Shown: positions 33,961 through 44,187, counted from the first letter of the stretch. The stretch: 64,000 nt of DNA from Pseudonocardia parietis (GCF_017876315.1 NZ_JAGINU010000001.1:5518001-5582000); one strand, 5' to 3'. The notes: generated from the sequence alone by a model not told the origin. Numbers and translations are program-made.

Positions 33961-35223
33961 TCAGCGGAGCGGGTCGAAGCTGCGCAGCACGTCACCGGTC
34001 TCGCCGCGGAGGATCTGCCCGGCGAGCAGCCGCCCGGTCAGCGGGCCCAGCGCGATGCCCCACATCCCGTGTCCACCTGCGACGTAGACGCCCTGGGTCC
34101 GGGTGCGCCCCACCAGCGGAAGACCGTCGGTGGTGCAGGGGCGCGAGCCCACCCACTCGTCGCGACGCGCGGCGAAGTCCACCCCGGTGAACATCTGTCC
34201 GGCCGCTTCGACGATCGCATCGATCCGGCGGGGGTCGAGCCGGTCGTCGGGGTCGCGGAACTCCATCATCCCGGCCACGCGCAGCCCGTCCGACGACCCG
34301 CCGAGCGGCGTGCACGCCACCCGCTGGGTGGGCAGGTAGATCGGGTTGCGCGGCGGCGAGTCGGGCTGCACGGTGAAGCTGTAGCCCCGGCCGGCCTGGA
34401 CCAGCCGCCGCACGCCGTGCCTGCGGGCGAGCCGGCCCAGCCAGGCGCCGTTGGCCACGACGACCGCGTCGGCCTCGATCGGGTCGCCGTCGGTGAACCG
34501 CACCCGGGGCCTGGTGCCGTCCCGGCCCTCGATCTCCGCGACCTCGCGACCGGTGACGATCTCGCCGCCCGCCGCCTTCACCGCATCCGCGAGCGCGTGC
34601 ACGAACCGACCGGGGTTGATGAAGCGCTGCCCCTCGATGCTGATCCCGCAGCGAGCGCCGGGCCCGAGCGCGGGTTCGAGCTCGTGCACGGCCGCGTCGT
34701 CGAGGAGCGAGTAGTCGGTCCGCCCGCCGTCCTCGTTGACCCGGCGGAACTCCTCGAGCAACGCCTCGCGGTCCGTCTCGTTCGCGAAGGCGGCGAGGAA
34801 CGGGGTGGCCCGGGAGATGCGCTCGTCGACCGCCTCCCCCGTCGCCTCGGTCAGCTCGTCGTAGGCGTCGAGCGCGTGGGCGTTCGCGGCGATGAACACC
34901 TGCAGCGCCCTGCGCCACCGCCGATCGGTGCAGTGCCGGGCGAAGCCGGCCAGGAAGCCCAGCAGCCGCGGATCGGCGCGGGGCGGGACGTAGACCGGCG
35001 ACTTCGGGCTCAGCAGGGCCCGGATGCCGGTCGCGAGGATCGCGGGTTCGGGCAGCGGGAGGGTCAGGGCGGGGGCGAGCCAGCCCGCGTTGCCCCAGGA
35101 CGATCCGGCCGCGACATCCCGCCGCTCCACGACGGTCACCTCCGCCCCGCCGCGCTGCAGGTGCCAGGCGGTGGAGAGGCCGACGATGCCGGCGCCCACG
35201 ACGACTATCCGCTGCTCAGCCAT
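33961..35223 (-). CDS. D-amino acid dehydrogenase small subunit-like FAD oxidoreductase (DadA family)
   Basis: 420-residue flavoprotein of the DAO family. FAD motif VVVGAGIVGLSTAWHL at the N-terminus, SSWGNAGWLAP and GGHGMWGIALGPLTGRL near the C-terminus match DadA. It oxidises D-amino acids to keto acids and passes electrons to the respiratory chain. ATG 35223. The upstream PucR-type regulator is on the same strand, and the 84-base gap holds a palindrome likely to be its operator. Confidence 0.9.
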   Translation of the reverse strand: MAEQRIVVVGAGIVGLSTAWHLQRGGAEVTVVERRDVAAGSSWGNAGWLAPALTLPLPEPAILATGIRALLSPKSPVYVPPRADPRLLGFLAGFARHCTDRRWRRALQVFIAANAHALDAYDELTEATGEAVDERISRATPFLAAFANETDREALLEEFRRVNEDGGRTDYSLLDDAAVHELEPALGPGARCGISIEGQRFINPGRFVHALADAVKAAGGEIVTGREVAEIEGRDGTRPRVRFTDGDPIEADAVVVANGAWLGRLARRHGVRRLVQAGRGYSFTVQPDSPPRNPIYLPTQRVACTPLGGSSDGLRVAGMMEFRDPDDRLDPRRIDAIVEAAGQMFTGVDFAARRDEWVGSRPCTTDGLPLVGRTRTQGVYVAGGHGMWGIALGPLTGRLLAGQILRGETGDVLRSFDPLR

Positions 35224-35287
35224 ACAGCGAGTGTGTCCCGGGCACGCCGCGCGCGGTGTGGTGCTTCGGCCACGCGGCGGGCCGCCG

Positions 35288-35307
35288 GGTTGTGAGATCC
35301 CACAACC
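35288..35307. promoter_or_regulatory. Palindrome between the PucR gene and the DadA gene
   Basis: GGTTGTG (35288-35294) and CACAACC (35301-35307), spacer AGATCC. It lies directly after the PucR stop and 65-84 bases upstream of the DadA start, suited to an operator. It could also act as a hairpin in RNA. Confidence 0.6.
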
Positions 35308-36438
35308 TCAGTCGGATCGCCGGGCGGCCAGATGGACCGTCAGCGCGAGCCGGGTGGCCGGCGCGTCCGGATCGACCCCGCACGCCTCGCGGGCCCGGCG
35401 CAGCCGGTTCCGGATGGTGTTGGGGTGCACGCGGAGTGCCTCGGCCGCCCGGGCCACGTTCCCCGCGGAGGTGAGGTAGGCGTCGACCGCATCGACCAGC
35501 CCGGCGTGGTGCTCGACGTCGTAGCGCTCCAGCGCCACCAGCGGGCTCGCCTCGGCGTGCGCCGTCAGGAATCCGCGCACCCGGTCGACGAGCATGTCGG
35601 CGAAGACCTCGCGCAGCTCGGCCACCCGGGGCCCGGTGTCGCGGCCGAGCAAAACCTCGACGATGCTCTCGGCGGTCGCCGCCGACCGTGGCAGCTCCAG
35701 CGCCGGCACCGACTCCCCGATGCCGGCGACGACCTCCGCCCGTCCGGAGACGCGCTCCAGGAAGTCGGCGACGATCCGTCGCCCCGAGGATGCGGCGAGG
35801 AGCGCGAACAGCGTGTCGTCACGCATCGCGCACACCGAGCGGGGCGCCACGGCGTCCAGGTGCAGCGCCAGGGCGCCCGCCACCCGCTCGAGGCTCCGGC
35901 CGCGTACCGCGACCGCCACGAGCCGATCGGGCAACCCCGACTCGGCCGCCTCCCGGACCGCGACCTCCCCGCCGGTCAGCAGGCGCGCGAGCTGCTCGGT
36001 CCGCGCCCGGCCTGCGTCGTCCGCGGCGCGGCGCACGGCCCGCAGATGGCGTGCGACGACCGGTCCGGCCGCGCGCAACGCGGCCTCCTGAGCCGCCGAC
36101 GGGGCGCCCCCGGTCGCCGCCCAGATCGATCCGAGCAGCTCGCCCTCGTCCCGGACGGCGATCACCGCACGCGGACTCATCTGCAGCTCGGACAGTTCGG
36201 CGACGACGACGTCGTCGGACGTGCGGAGCCGGTCGAACACCCCGGCACGGTCCAGCGCCCGCCGGACGTCCGGCGGCACCTGACGGTTGAGGATCGTCTC
36301 CACCCGCGTCCGGTCGACGCCGGCGTGGTTGCCCCCGTAGGCGACGACGACGGTGTCCGGGTCCTCGATCGTGATCGGACAGCCGATCAGCCCGGCGAGG
36401 TCGTTCGCCAGCCCGAACAGATCGGCGTCACCGGACAC
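35308..36438 (-). CDS. PucR-family transcriptional regulator
   Basis: 376 residues: an N-terminal sensory part (DLAGLIGCPITIEDPDTVVV, GAF-like), a GGDEF-like middle and a C-terminal PucR helix-turn-helix (VARAAEALRVHPNTIRNRLR). Such regulators control amino acid or purine use. It lies immediately upstream of the DadA-type gene, so it probably regulates D-amino acid oxidation, by analogy with DadR-like regulators. GTG start 36438 with a G-run ribosome binding site. Confidence 0.9.
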   Translation of the reverse strand: MSGDADLFGLANDLAGLIGCPITIEDPDTVVVAYGGNHAGVDRTRVETILNRQVPPDVRRALDRAGVFDRLRTSDDVVVAELSELQMSPRAVIAVRDEGELLGSIWAATGGAPSAAQEAALRAAGPVVARHLRAVRRAADDAGRARTEQLARLLTGGEVAVREAAESGLPDRLVAVAVRGRSLERVAGALALHLDAVAPRSVCAMRDDTLFALLAASSGRRIVADFLERVSGRAEVVAGIGESVPALELPRSAATAESIVEVLLGRDTGPRVAELREVFADMLVDRVRGFLTAHAEASPLVALERYDVEHHAGLVDAVDAYLTSAGNVARAAEALRVHPNTIRNRLRRAREACGVDPDAPATRLALTVHLAARRSD

Positions 36439-36449
36439 GGCACCCCCCT

Positions 36450-36467
36450 GTACGGCACACCCCGTAC
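36450..36467. promoter_or_regulatory. Inverted repeat upstream of the PucR gene
   Basis: GTACGG and CCGTAC with a six-base spacer, 12 bases upstream of the PucR GTG start. Possibly autoregulatory; weak evidence. Confidence 0.3.
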
Positions 36468-36530
36468 GTCCCGGACCCTAGGCCGCCGCCACCGGGCGGA
36501 CCACGTCGACCCCGGCGGGCCCGCCGGTGG

Positions 36531-38576
36531 TCATCTGTCGAAGTCGACGCCGACGGTCGGGCTGGTCGGGCGGGACTGGCAGGTCAGGACGGCCCCGGCC
36601 CGGACCTCGTCCGCCGACAGCGCGTAGTTCTGCTGCATGTCCACGGTGCCGTCGACGACGACGGCGCGGCAGGTCCCGCAGATCCCACCGGCGCAGAGAT
36701 ACGGCACGTCGACCCCGCCGTCGAGCGCGGCCTCCAGAATGGACGCGGTCCCCGCGGTACGGACCTCGGTCCGCTCACCGCGCCGGGTGAGGGTGACGAT
36801 GGCGGGCACGACGTCGGCGAGGGCGGCGTCGTCGAGCTGCTGGTCGGGGGCGACGAACAGCTCGCGACGGACCTGCCCGGCCGGGACGGCGTGCTCGCCG
36901 AGAACCGTCTCCGCGACGTCGAGCATCGCCGGCGGCCCGCACAGGAACCACTCGGCATCCTGCAGGCGGGGCTCGCCGAGGTGCTCCCGGAGCCGCTCGG
37001 CGTCGAGCCGGCCGTACCGGATTTCCTCGTGCTCGGTGGCCGTCGCGGCAGCGTCGGAGGTGGCCCGGGAGTGGTAGTGGACGACCGTCAGGCGGCCCTC
37101 GAACCGGCGGGTGAGCATGGCCAGCTCGTCGGCGAACATCGTCGACCCCGCGTCGCGGTTGGCGTAGAGCAGCGTCGCCCGGCTACCGGGCTCGGCGTCG
37201 AGGGCGCTGGCGAGGATGGAGATCACCGGGGTGATCCCGCTGCCGGCGGCGACGGCGGCGATGTGCCGGCGGGCACCGGGGTCGGGAGTGAGCGTGAACT
37301 GCCCGCTCGGGGGCGTGACCACCAGCTCGTCACCAGGTGCGAGGGTGGTGCCGGCGTAGGTCGAGAAGCGACCGCCCTCGGTGAGGCGGACCGCGACCCG
37401 CAGCACGCCGGAACCGGCGGTGGTGCAGATCGAGTAGTTCCGGCGGACGGTCTCACCGTCGATCTCGGCGGCCACGACCACGTTCTGCCCGGGCGCGAAC
37501 CGGAAGGTCTCGCGCAGGTCGTCCGGCACGTCGAAGGTGATCGAGACCGAGTCGGGGGTGAGCCGGCGGATCTCGGCGACACGCAACCGGTGCGGCCGGT
37601 GGGACAGGCCGGCGTCACGGGCGTGGTCGGCGGTGATCCGGCGCCAGGCGCGGTACTCGGCGGGCGAGAGCTCGGTGCCCCACGCCGTCGCGATCGGGAC
37701 GTCGCGGTCGAGGAAGTCGGACTCGGTGCGCCGCCACACCTGGACGTAGCGGTAGAACGGGATGGTCGGGTGGATGTGATGCACCAGGTGGTAGTTCTGG
37801 TAGAGCATCAGCGGGTTCATCAACTACTCCCAGCCGACCCGGATCCGGGTGGCCCGGAACCGGTTCGACTTCGCGGTGGCATCGAGCTCGTGATGCGGCA
37901 GCCAGTCGAACCACCACGCGAGGACGACGAGGCCGATGCGCTGCGGGATCACGTAGATCACCAGCAGCTCCCAGCCGTGACCGCCGACCACCAGCGCCGT
38001 GAACGCGGCCACGACGGCGAGGATCACACCGACCTGCTCGAGCACCTCCGCCCGGGGGCGGCGGGGCATCAGCGGGATGTAGAAGCGGAAGTACCACAGG
38101 TCCTGGGTCATCCACCGCAGCGGCAGCTGCCACGGCGGGCCGGCCTCGGACCAGGCATCCGGATCGGTGTAGTAGTCCTCATTGGTGTTGCGGTGGTGCT
38201 CGATGTGGACGAAGCGGAACGTCGGGAACGCCGCCCACACGGCGACGAACAGGACCGAGAGCCGGCCGAGGACCTCGTTGACCCACCGGAGCCTGCCCGC
38301 GGCGAGGTGGGCCGCCTCGTGCAGCACCGTGAACATCAGGAAGGTCACCGCGGCGTGCACCGGGATCGTCAGCAGCAGCCACCACGGACCCAGGTCGGCG
38401 AGCACCAGCCAGGTCGCTCCGCCCCAGATCACCAGGGACACCACGAACAGCGCGAGGGTCGGCGACGCGACCGTCGGCATCGGCACCCGGGGATGGGGAA
38501 CGCCCCGCCGGATCGCTCGGGACTCCGCCTCGCTGAGCACTCGCCGCTCGTCGGCGGACTCCGCTGTCGTCGTCAT
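36531..38576 (-). pseudogene. Fatty acid desaturase-ferredoxin reductase fusion interrupted by an in-frame TAG
   Basis: One frame of 681 codons is split by a single TAG (37824-37826). The upstream part (250 aa, ATG 38576 after GGAGG) is a membrane desaturase/hydroxylase with His boxes HEAAH (86-90) and HIEHH (124-128). The third box HLVHH (263-267) lies after the stop, in a second open segment starting TTG 37823. That segment continues into a PaaE-type reductase: FAD/NAD domain, then a plant-type 2Fe-2S domain (CAGGICGTC). Context around the stop is Trp-Glu-stop-Leu-Met-Asn; homologous fusions I recall have Trp here, one base change away (TGG to TAG). Without the third box the first product cannot bind its diiron centre. 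The second product could still be a reductase if started at TTG/ATG 37818-37823. Confidence 0.8.
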
Positions 38577-38617
38577 CGACGCCTCCAGAAAACATTGGAC
38601 CGGATGCGACCGCCATG

Positions 38618-38644
38618 GTTGACAAATGAGCCTCGATTGTCAAC
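38618..38644. promoter_or_regulatory. 27-bp TetR-type operator between the desaturase fusion and the TetR gene
   Basis: Perfect arms GTTGACAA (38618-38625) and TTGTCAAC (38637-38644) with an 11-base spacer. Each arm contains a TTGACA -35 hexamer facing outward, one for each divergent gene, so repressor binding would block both. Confidence 0.75.
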
Positions 38645-38681
38645 GACGGCGACGTGTGCGGCCTTCCTGTAACCTCGTGGC

Positions 38682-39323
38682 GTGCCGCCCGGGTCGTTCC
38701 GTCAGGACATGCGTGCGCTGCTGCGCGACCGGGTGCTCGACGCCGCCCGGGAGATCACGACCGCGCGGGGCTGGTCGGCGCTGACGATGGGCGCCGTCGC
38801 GTCCCGGGTCGGGGTCAGCCGCCAGCACCTCTACAAGGAGATCGGCACCAAGGAGACTCTCGGCGCCGCCCTGGTCAGCCGGGAGACCGAGCGCTTCCTG
38901 GACGGCATCGTCGCGCAGGTCCGCGCGCATCCCGCCGACCCGGTCGCGGGCCTCGTCGCGGCGGTCGGCCACGCACTCGACGAAGGCTCCACCAACACGT
39001 TGCTCAAGGCGATCCTGACCGCCGACGACGCCCGCGGCGAGAGCCTGCTCCCCCTGCTCACGGCGCGCCCGGACGCCGTGCTCGGCTGGGCCACCGAGCG
39101 GGTCGCGGCGGTCATGACCTCGCTGTACACCGGTTACGCGCGCTCACCCGCCGAGCTCGGCACGTGTGCCGACGGGATCGTGCGTCTGGTCCTCAGCCAT
39201 CTCACCCAGCCCTCGGGCCCACCCGAGCCGGCGATCACGCAGGTCCGGTGGCTCATCGGTGGGGTCCTCGACCCGTCGCGCCACACGGGCTCCGGCGGTC
39301 CGCCGGCCGAACAGGAGCAGTAG
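38682..39323 (+). CDS. TetR-family regulator of the desaturase/hydroxylase fusion
   Basis: 213 residues with an N-terminal TetR helix-turn-helix (LTMGAVASRVGVSRQHLYKE, then IGTKETLGAALV). Such regulators control alkane or fatty acid hydroxylases. Divergent from the desaturase-reductase fusion with a perfect 27-bp palindrome between them. GTG 38682 is used; ATG 38709 is the alternative but would remove nine residues ahead of helix 1. Autorepression is inferred from the operator position. Confidence 0.85.
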   Translation: MPPGSFRQDMRALLRDRVLDAAREITTARGWSALTMGAVASRVGVSRQHLYKEIGTKETLGAALVSRETERFLDGIVAQVRAHPADPVAGLVAAVGHALDEGSTNTLLKAILTADDARGESLLPLLTARPDAVLGWATERVAAVMTSLYTGYARSPAELGTCADGIVRLVLSHLTQPSGPPEPAITQVRWLIGGVLDPSRHTGSGGPPAEQEQ

Positions 39324-39352
39324 TCCGGGCCGGCGCCCTACCCCGAACCACG

Positions 39353-39425
39353 CGAGGGCAGCCGGTGAATCACTGCGCGGCGTGCGTCACGGCGTGCCCC
39401 GAAGACTGGTGACTCACCCGTTCAG
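39353..39425 (+). promoter_or_regulatory. Leader region of the FecCD-type transporter: Cys-rich mini-ORF or degenerate cobalamin-riboswitch-like sequence
   Basis: Two overlapping readings. (1) GTG 39365 to TGA 39412 encodes 15 residues (VNHCAACVTACPEDW), three of them cysteine, with GAGGG seven bases upstream: a possible leader peptide. (2) GGGCAGCCGGTGAATC, CGTCACGG and CCGAAGAC resemble fragments of the cobalamin riboswitch core, and GGGCA/TGCCC can pair, but the expected 5' domain is not evident. TAATAC (39430) placed 12 bases before ATG 39447 instead suggests a leaderless transcript. None is proven. Confidence 0.3.
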
Positions 39426-39446
39426 GTGCTAATACATACGACAATC

Positions 39447-40478
39447 ATGTTCATCAGAAGCGTTCTCGGGCTGACCGCAGCACTCGTGGTGTCCACCGTC
39501 CTCGCGATCGGGCTGGGCCCGGCCCCCGTTCCCCCTGCGGACACGCTGCGCTACCTCGGTGCGGCCCTGACCGGCGGCACGATCCGGCTCGACGAGCTGC
39601 CGACCTACGAGATCGTCTGGCAGCTGCGCACGCCGCGTGTGCTGCTCGCCGCCGTCGTCGGGGCCGGGCTGTCCGCCGTCGGGGCCGGTGTGCAGGCGTT
39701 GGTGCGCAATCCCCTCGCCGATCCGTTCGTCCTCGGCATCTCCTCGGGCGCCGCGGTCGGGGCGGTGACGGTGATGGTGACCGGAGTGCTGGCGTTCGCG
39801 GGCATCTACGCGCTCTCGGTGGGGGCCTTCGCCGGAGCGCTGATCGCCGCGGGGGCGGTACACCTCGCCGCCCGGCGGCGCGGGCCCGGCGGGACGAGCC
39901 CGCTGCGGCTGGTGCTGACCGGCGTCGCGATGGCGTACGCGTTCCAGGCCGCGATGGCACTGCTGATCTACCTGGTCCCGCAGGGCGAGGCGACGGCCAC
40001 CGTGCTGTTCTGGACGCTCGGGGGGTTCGGCGGCGCCACCTGGGGATCGCTGCCGTTGGTCGCGGTGGTGGTACTGGCCGGGATCGTGCTGCTGCGTCTG
40101 CGCGCACGAGACATGGACGTGCTGGCCCTCGGCGACGAGACCGCGGCGAGCTCCGGGGTGGACACCGCCCGGCTGCGTCGCGACCTGTTCGTGCTGACCT
40201 CGGTGATGACCGGCGCGACGGTGGCGGTCAGCGGGGCGATCGGGTTCGTCGGGCTGATCGTGCCCCACCTGGTGCGGATGGTCACCGGCGCCGTGCACGC
40301 CCGGGTCCTGGTGCTGGCCCCGCTCGTCGGAGCCGTACTCGCCGTCTGGGTCGACCTGCTCTCGCGCACCGTCGTCGCCCCGCGGGAGCTGCCGCTGGGT
40401 GTGGTGACCGCGCTGGTCGGCGTCCCGGTGTTCGTGGTGTTGCTGCGTCGTCGCGGCTACGTCTTCGGAGGTGTGTAG
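39447..40478 (+). CDS. FecCD-family ABC importer permease
   Basis: 343-residue membrane permease with about nine to ten hydrophobic segments, of the iron-siderophore/cobalamin (BtuC/FecCD) class. Typical motifs: RTPRVLLAAVVGAGLSAVGA, VQALVRNPLADPFVLGISSG and FVGLIVPHLVRMVTG. ATG 39447 is preferred over GTG 39426; no ribosome binding site is seen and TAATAC lies at a leaderless -10 distance. Abuts the ATPase gene. The three-gene layout and divergence from known siderophore systems also match cassettes annotated in actinobacteria as putative F420-0 transporters. Confidence 0.9.
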   Translation: MFIRSVLGLTAALVVSTVLAIGLGPAPVPPADTLRYLGAALTGGTIRLDELPTYEIVWQLRTPRVLLAAVVGAGLSAVGAGVQALVRNPLADPFVLGISSGAAVGAVTVMVTGVLAFAGIYALSVGAFAGALIAAGAVHLAARRRGPGGTSPLRLVLTGVAMAYAFQAAMALLIYLVPQGEATATVLFWTLGGFGGATWGSLPLVAVVVLAGIVLLRLRARDMDVLALGDETAASSGVDTARLRRDLFVLTSVMTGATVAVSGAIGFVGLIVPHLVRMVTGAVHARVLVLAPLVGAVLAVWVDLLSRTVVAPRELPLGVVTALVGVPVFVVLLRRRGYVFGGV

Positions 40479-41267
<789 letters not shown>

Positions 41268-41292
41268 TCCTCCGACCTCCCGGGAGACCGTC

Positions 41293-42279
41293 GTGCGCAC
41301 CACCCGAGCCGTGCCGTTGCTGCTCGCCACCCTGCTCGCCGCCACCGCCACCGCCTGCGGCGCGCAGGTGGAGCAGTCCACGGCCGAGACCGTCACCGTC
41401 GCCCGCTGCGGCGAGCAGGTGCCCTACCGCGCGCCGGAGCACGCCGTGGCCTACGAGGGCGGCAGCGCCGACAAGCTGTTCGCCCTCGGCCTCGCCGACC
41501 GGGTACGCGGCTACGTGATGCCACCGGCGAACCCGCCGGTGACCGAGTCACCGTGGGCCGCCGACTACGCCCGCGTCGAGAAGCTCTCCGAGGACCTGCT
41601 CAACCGCGAGCTCGTGGTCGACGCCGGTGCCGATCTCGTCGTCGCAGGCTGGCGGTCGGGCTTCTCCGACGAGCGCGGCATCACCCCCGAGCTGCTCGAC
41701 CGGCTGGGCGTCCAGAGCTTCATGCACACCGAGACCTGCTGGAACTATCCCGGTTTCCCGCAGCGGGTCACCCCGCTGGAAGGCCTCTACGAGGACATGC
41801 GCCGGCTCGGCGCGATCTTCCGGGTGCCCGACCGCGCCGAGGAGGTGGTCGCCGGGATGCAGGCCCGGGTGGCCGCGGTGCGGGACGCCGCGCCGCGGAC
41901 GGCCTCGCCGCCGTCGGTGTTCCTCTACGACTCGGGGACCGACCGGCCGAACAGCGCCGCCAACCAGGTGCCGCCGAACGACATCATCCGGCTGGCCGGC
42001 GGCCGGAACATCCTCGACGACGTCGACGGGCGCTGGACCGACGTCGGCTGGGAGACCGTCGTCGAGCGCCGGCCGGAGATCATCATGATCCTCGACTACG
42101 GTGACCGGTCCGCCGAGCAGAAGATCGACTTCTTGACCTCGCTGCCGCAGCTGCGCAGCGTCCCCGCGATCGCGAACCGGAACTTCTTCGTGCTCGACTA
42201 CAACGAGGGCATCAGCGGCCCCCGCAACATCGACGGCCTGGAGCGCTTCGGCGCGTACATCCGGGAGTTCCGCCGGTGA
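41293..42279 (+). CDS. FecCD-type importer substrate-binding lipoprotein
   Basis: 328-residue periplasmic-binding (class III, TroA-like) protein with a signal peptide and lipobox (TATAC). Internal landmarks: AYEGGSADKLFALGLADRV, LVVAGWRSGFSDERG and GWETVVERRPEIIMILDYG. GTG 41293 has GGGAG upstream. The last codons overlap the MFS start (GTGA). Ligand candidates are a siderophore, cobalamin or coenzyme F420-0; no motif decides among them. Confidence 0.88.
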   Translation: MRTTRAVPLLLATLLAATATACGAQVEQSTAETVTVARCGEQVPYRAPEHAVAYEGGSADKLFALGLADRVRGYVMPPANPPVTESPWAADYARVEKLSEDLLNRELVVDAGADLVVAGWRSGFSDERGITPELLDRLGVQSFMHTETCWNYPGFPQRVTPLEGLYEDMRRLGAIFRVPDRAEEVVAGMQARVAAVRDAAPRTASPPSVFLYDSGTDRPNSAANQVPPNDIIRLAGGRNILDDVDGRWTDVGWETVVERRPEIIMILDYGDRSAEQKIDFLTSLPQLRSVPAIANRNFFVLDYNEGISGPRNIDGLERFGAYIREFRR

Positions 42280-43523
42280 GTGCGGCCCGGACCGTCCTGC
42301 GTGATCCCGGGTTCCTGCGGCTCTGGACGGGCACGACCGCGTCCGGCCTCGCGACCTGGGCGCTGCCGTTCGTACTCGGCCTCGGCGTCGTGCAGGGCAC
42401 GCTGCCGGCGGTCGAGCTCGGGCTGGCCCTCGGGGTCCGGACGGCGGGCTTCCTCGCCGCGATGCCGGCCGGTGGGGTGCTCGCCGACCGCTACCCGCGC
42501 CGGGCGACGGTCGGCTGGTCCGGTGCGGTGGCCGCAGCCGGTTCGGCCGGTACGGCGATCGCCCTGACCGACGCCGGCGGGCTCGTGCTGCTGCTCGCCG
42601 GCTGCGCGATGGCCGGGATCGGCCAGGGTGCGTGCCGGCCGGCGTTCCAGGCGCTGGTCGCCGAGATCGTCGTCGACGACGGGCGGCGCCAGGAGGCCAA
42701 CGCAGCGGTGACGTTCGCGGTGCGCGGCACCACGCTGTTCGCTCCCGTGCTGACCGCACTGGCCGCCACCGTGGTGCCGGTCTCCGGGATCTGCTGGGGC
42801 ATCGCGGGACTGTGGGCTCTCGTCGCTGTCGCTGTCGCCGTCGTCGGGACCGGAGCCGGGGCCGGGGCCCACCGACCGGTCGCGACGGAGGCCCGTCCCG
42901 GATTCGTCGCCGAGTTCGTCGAGGGCCTCGCCGAAGCCCGCCGGCACCCGTGGTTCCTCGCCGGGCTCGGCGCGCTGACCGCCGTCATCGCCACCGGCTA
43001 CTCCGCGACCGGGGTGGCTCTGCCGCTGGTCAGCAGCGAGACCTACGGCGGCTCGACGGTGCTGGCCGCCGCGCTCACCGGCTACACGGCCGGAGCATTG
43101 GCAGGCGCGGTGATCGTCGCCCGGTGGCGCCCGGTGGCCCGCGGCCGGGTCGCGCTCGCCGGGCTCGCGCTCTACGCGGTCGCGCCGCTGTCACTGCTGA
43201 CCCCGCTGCCGGTGTGGGTCGTGGTCGGTGCCTACGTGGTGTGCGGTGTCGGGATCGAGCTGTTCAACGTCCCGTGGTTCACCGCGGTGCAGCGGGAGGT
43301 CGACCCGGCGAAGCTGGCCCGGGTCTCCTCGCTGGACTTCCTGCTCTCCTACGGACTCGCCCCGCTCGGCCTCGCCCTGATCGCCCCGGCGATCGAGGTG
43401 TTCGGGTTGCAGCCGGTACTGCTGGTGTGCGCGGCGGTGTGCCTGGCCGGCCCGGCTCTCGCGGCGCTCGCTCCGGGAGCGCGGCGGTTCACGGCGTCGA
43501 CCCCACCTCGACGGGAGTCGTGA
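42276..43523 (+). CDS. MFS transporter in the FecCD operon
   Basis: 415-residue major facilitator with about 12 hydrophobic segments; loop 2-3 motif is GGVLADRYPRRATV. Belongs to the MFS_3 (enterobactin exporter-like) type by appearance. Start overlaps the binding-protein stop by four bases. The last 35 bases overlap the convergent TetR gene. Pairing an importer with an MFS exporter suits a secreted chelator or a cofactor shuttle. No biosynthetic genes are adjacent. Confidence 0.88.
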   Translation: MSAARTVLRDPGFLRLWTGTTASGLATWALPFVLGLGVVQGTLPAVELGLALGVRTAGFLAAMPAGGVLADRYPRRATVGWSGAVAAAGSAGTAIALTDAGGLVLLLAGCAMAGIGQGACRPAFQALVAEIVVDDGRRQEANAAVTFAVRGTTLFAPVLTALAATVVPVSGICWGIAGLWALVAVAVAVVGTGAGAGAHRPVATEARPGFVAEFVEGLAEARRHPWFLAGLGALTAVIATGYSATGVALPLVSSETYGGSTVLAAALTGYTAGALAGAVIVARWRPVARGRVALAGLALYAVAPLSLLTPLPVWVVVGAYVVCGVGIELFNVPWFTAVQREVDPAKLARVSSLDFLLSYGLAPLGLALIAPAIEVFGLQPVLLVCAAVCLAGPALAALAPGARRFTASTPPRRES

Positions 43524-44136
43524 CGGCCGCGCCCGGGCGGAGGGTGAGCGGCACGAGCGCGTGCACCTCGGAGCGGAGGTCGTCGAGCGCCTCGCGTTCC
43601 TGCCCGCACACGTAGCGCAGCAGGGCCTGCTGGAAGACGCCGTCGAACATGCCGTAGACGGCGTGGGAGGTCAGTGCCAGGTCGGTCCCGGCCAGTTCGG
43701 CGAAGCGGGTGACGACCCGCCAGACCATGTCCTCGAGGGTGTGGTCGATCTGCTGGACCGCCTCGCGCAGGGTCTCCTCGAACATGCTCTGCGCACGCAG
43801 GTCGTACCAGAGCCGGTGCATCGGCGCCTCGTCGACGATCGTCTCGCACAGCTTGTCGGCGAACGCCGACACCAGGCCGTCCGCCGTCGTCGCGCCGGCG
43901 ACGACGCCGTCGTAGCGGGTGACGCACACGGCCTTGTACTGCCGGACGCCGTAGACGATGAGCTCGAGCTTGTCGCTGAAGTAGTAGTGGACGACCCCGT
44001 GGCTGAACGGCGAGTTGTTCGCGATCTCGCGCAGCGACGAGCGGGCGTAGCCGAGCTCGCCGAGAGTGCGCAGCGCCGAGTCCGCGAGGGCACGCCGGCG
44101 CTCGTCATGTTTGTCGATCGGGTTGGCCCGCGCCAT
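43489..44136 (-). CDS. TetR-family regulator of the SDR-ligase-LLM operon
   Basis: 215 residues; HTH in SSLREIANNSPFSHGVVHYY. ATG 44136 has GGAGGAAGGG seven bases upstream, so an earlier in-frame start is discounted. Divergent from the SDR gene, with two 13-bp repeats between. Convergent overlap of 35 bases with the MFS gene. Probably represses the downstream catabolic genes; the ligand may be an acyl-CoA, as in many TetR regulators beside acyl-CoA ligases. Confidence 0.88.
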   Translation of the reverse strand: MARANPIDKHDERRRALADSALRTLGELGYARSSLREIANNSPFSHGVVHYYFSDKLELIVYGVRQYKAVCVTRYDGVVAGATTADGLVSAFADKLCETIVDEAPMHRLWYDLRAQSMFEETLREAVQQIDHTLEDMVWRVVTRFAELAGTDLALTSHAVYGMFDGVFQQALLRYVCGQEREALDDLRSEVHALVPLTLRPGAAVTTPVEVGSTP

Positions 44137-44187
44137 GCCACATCCCTTCCTCCGCCGGCAGCCAGACCTCACCGTAACCCATTCTCG

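Noticed and set aside
37824..37826. Amber codon decoded as pyrrolysine
   Set aside because: Actinobacteria are not known to use pyrrolysine and no pyl genes are seen; a TGG to TAG change is simpler.
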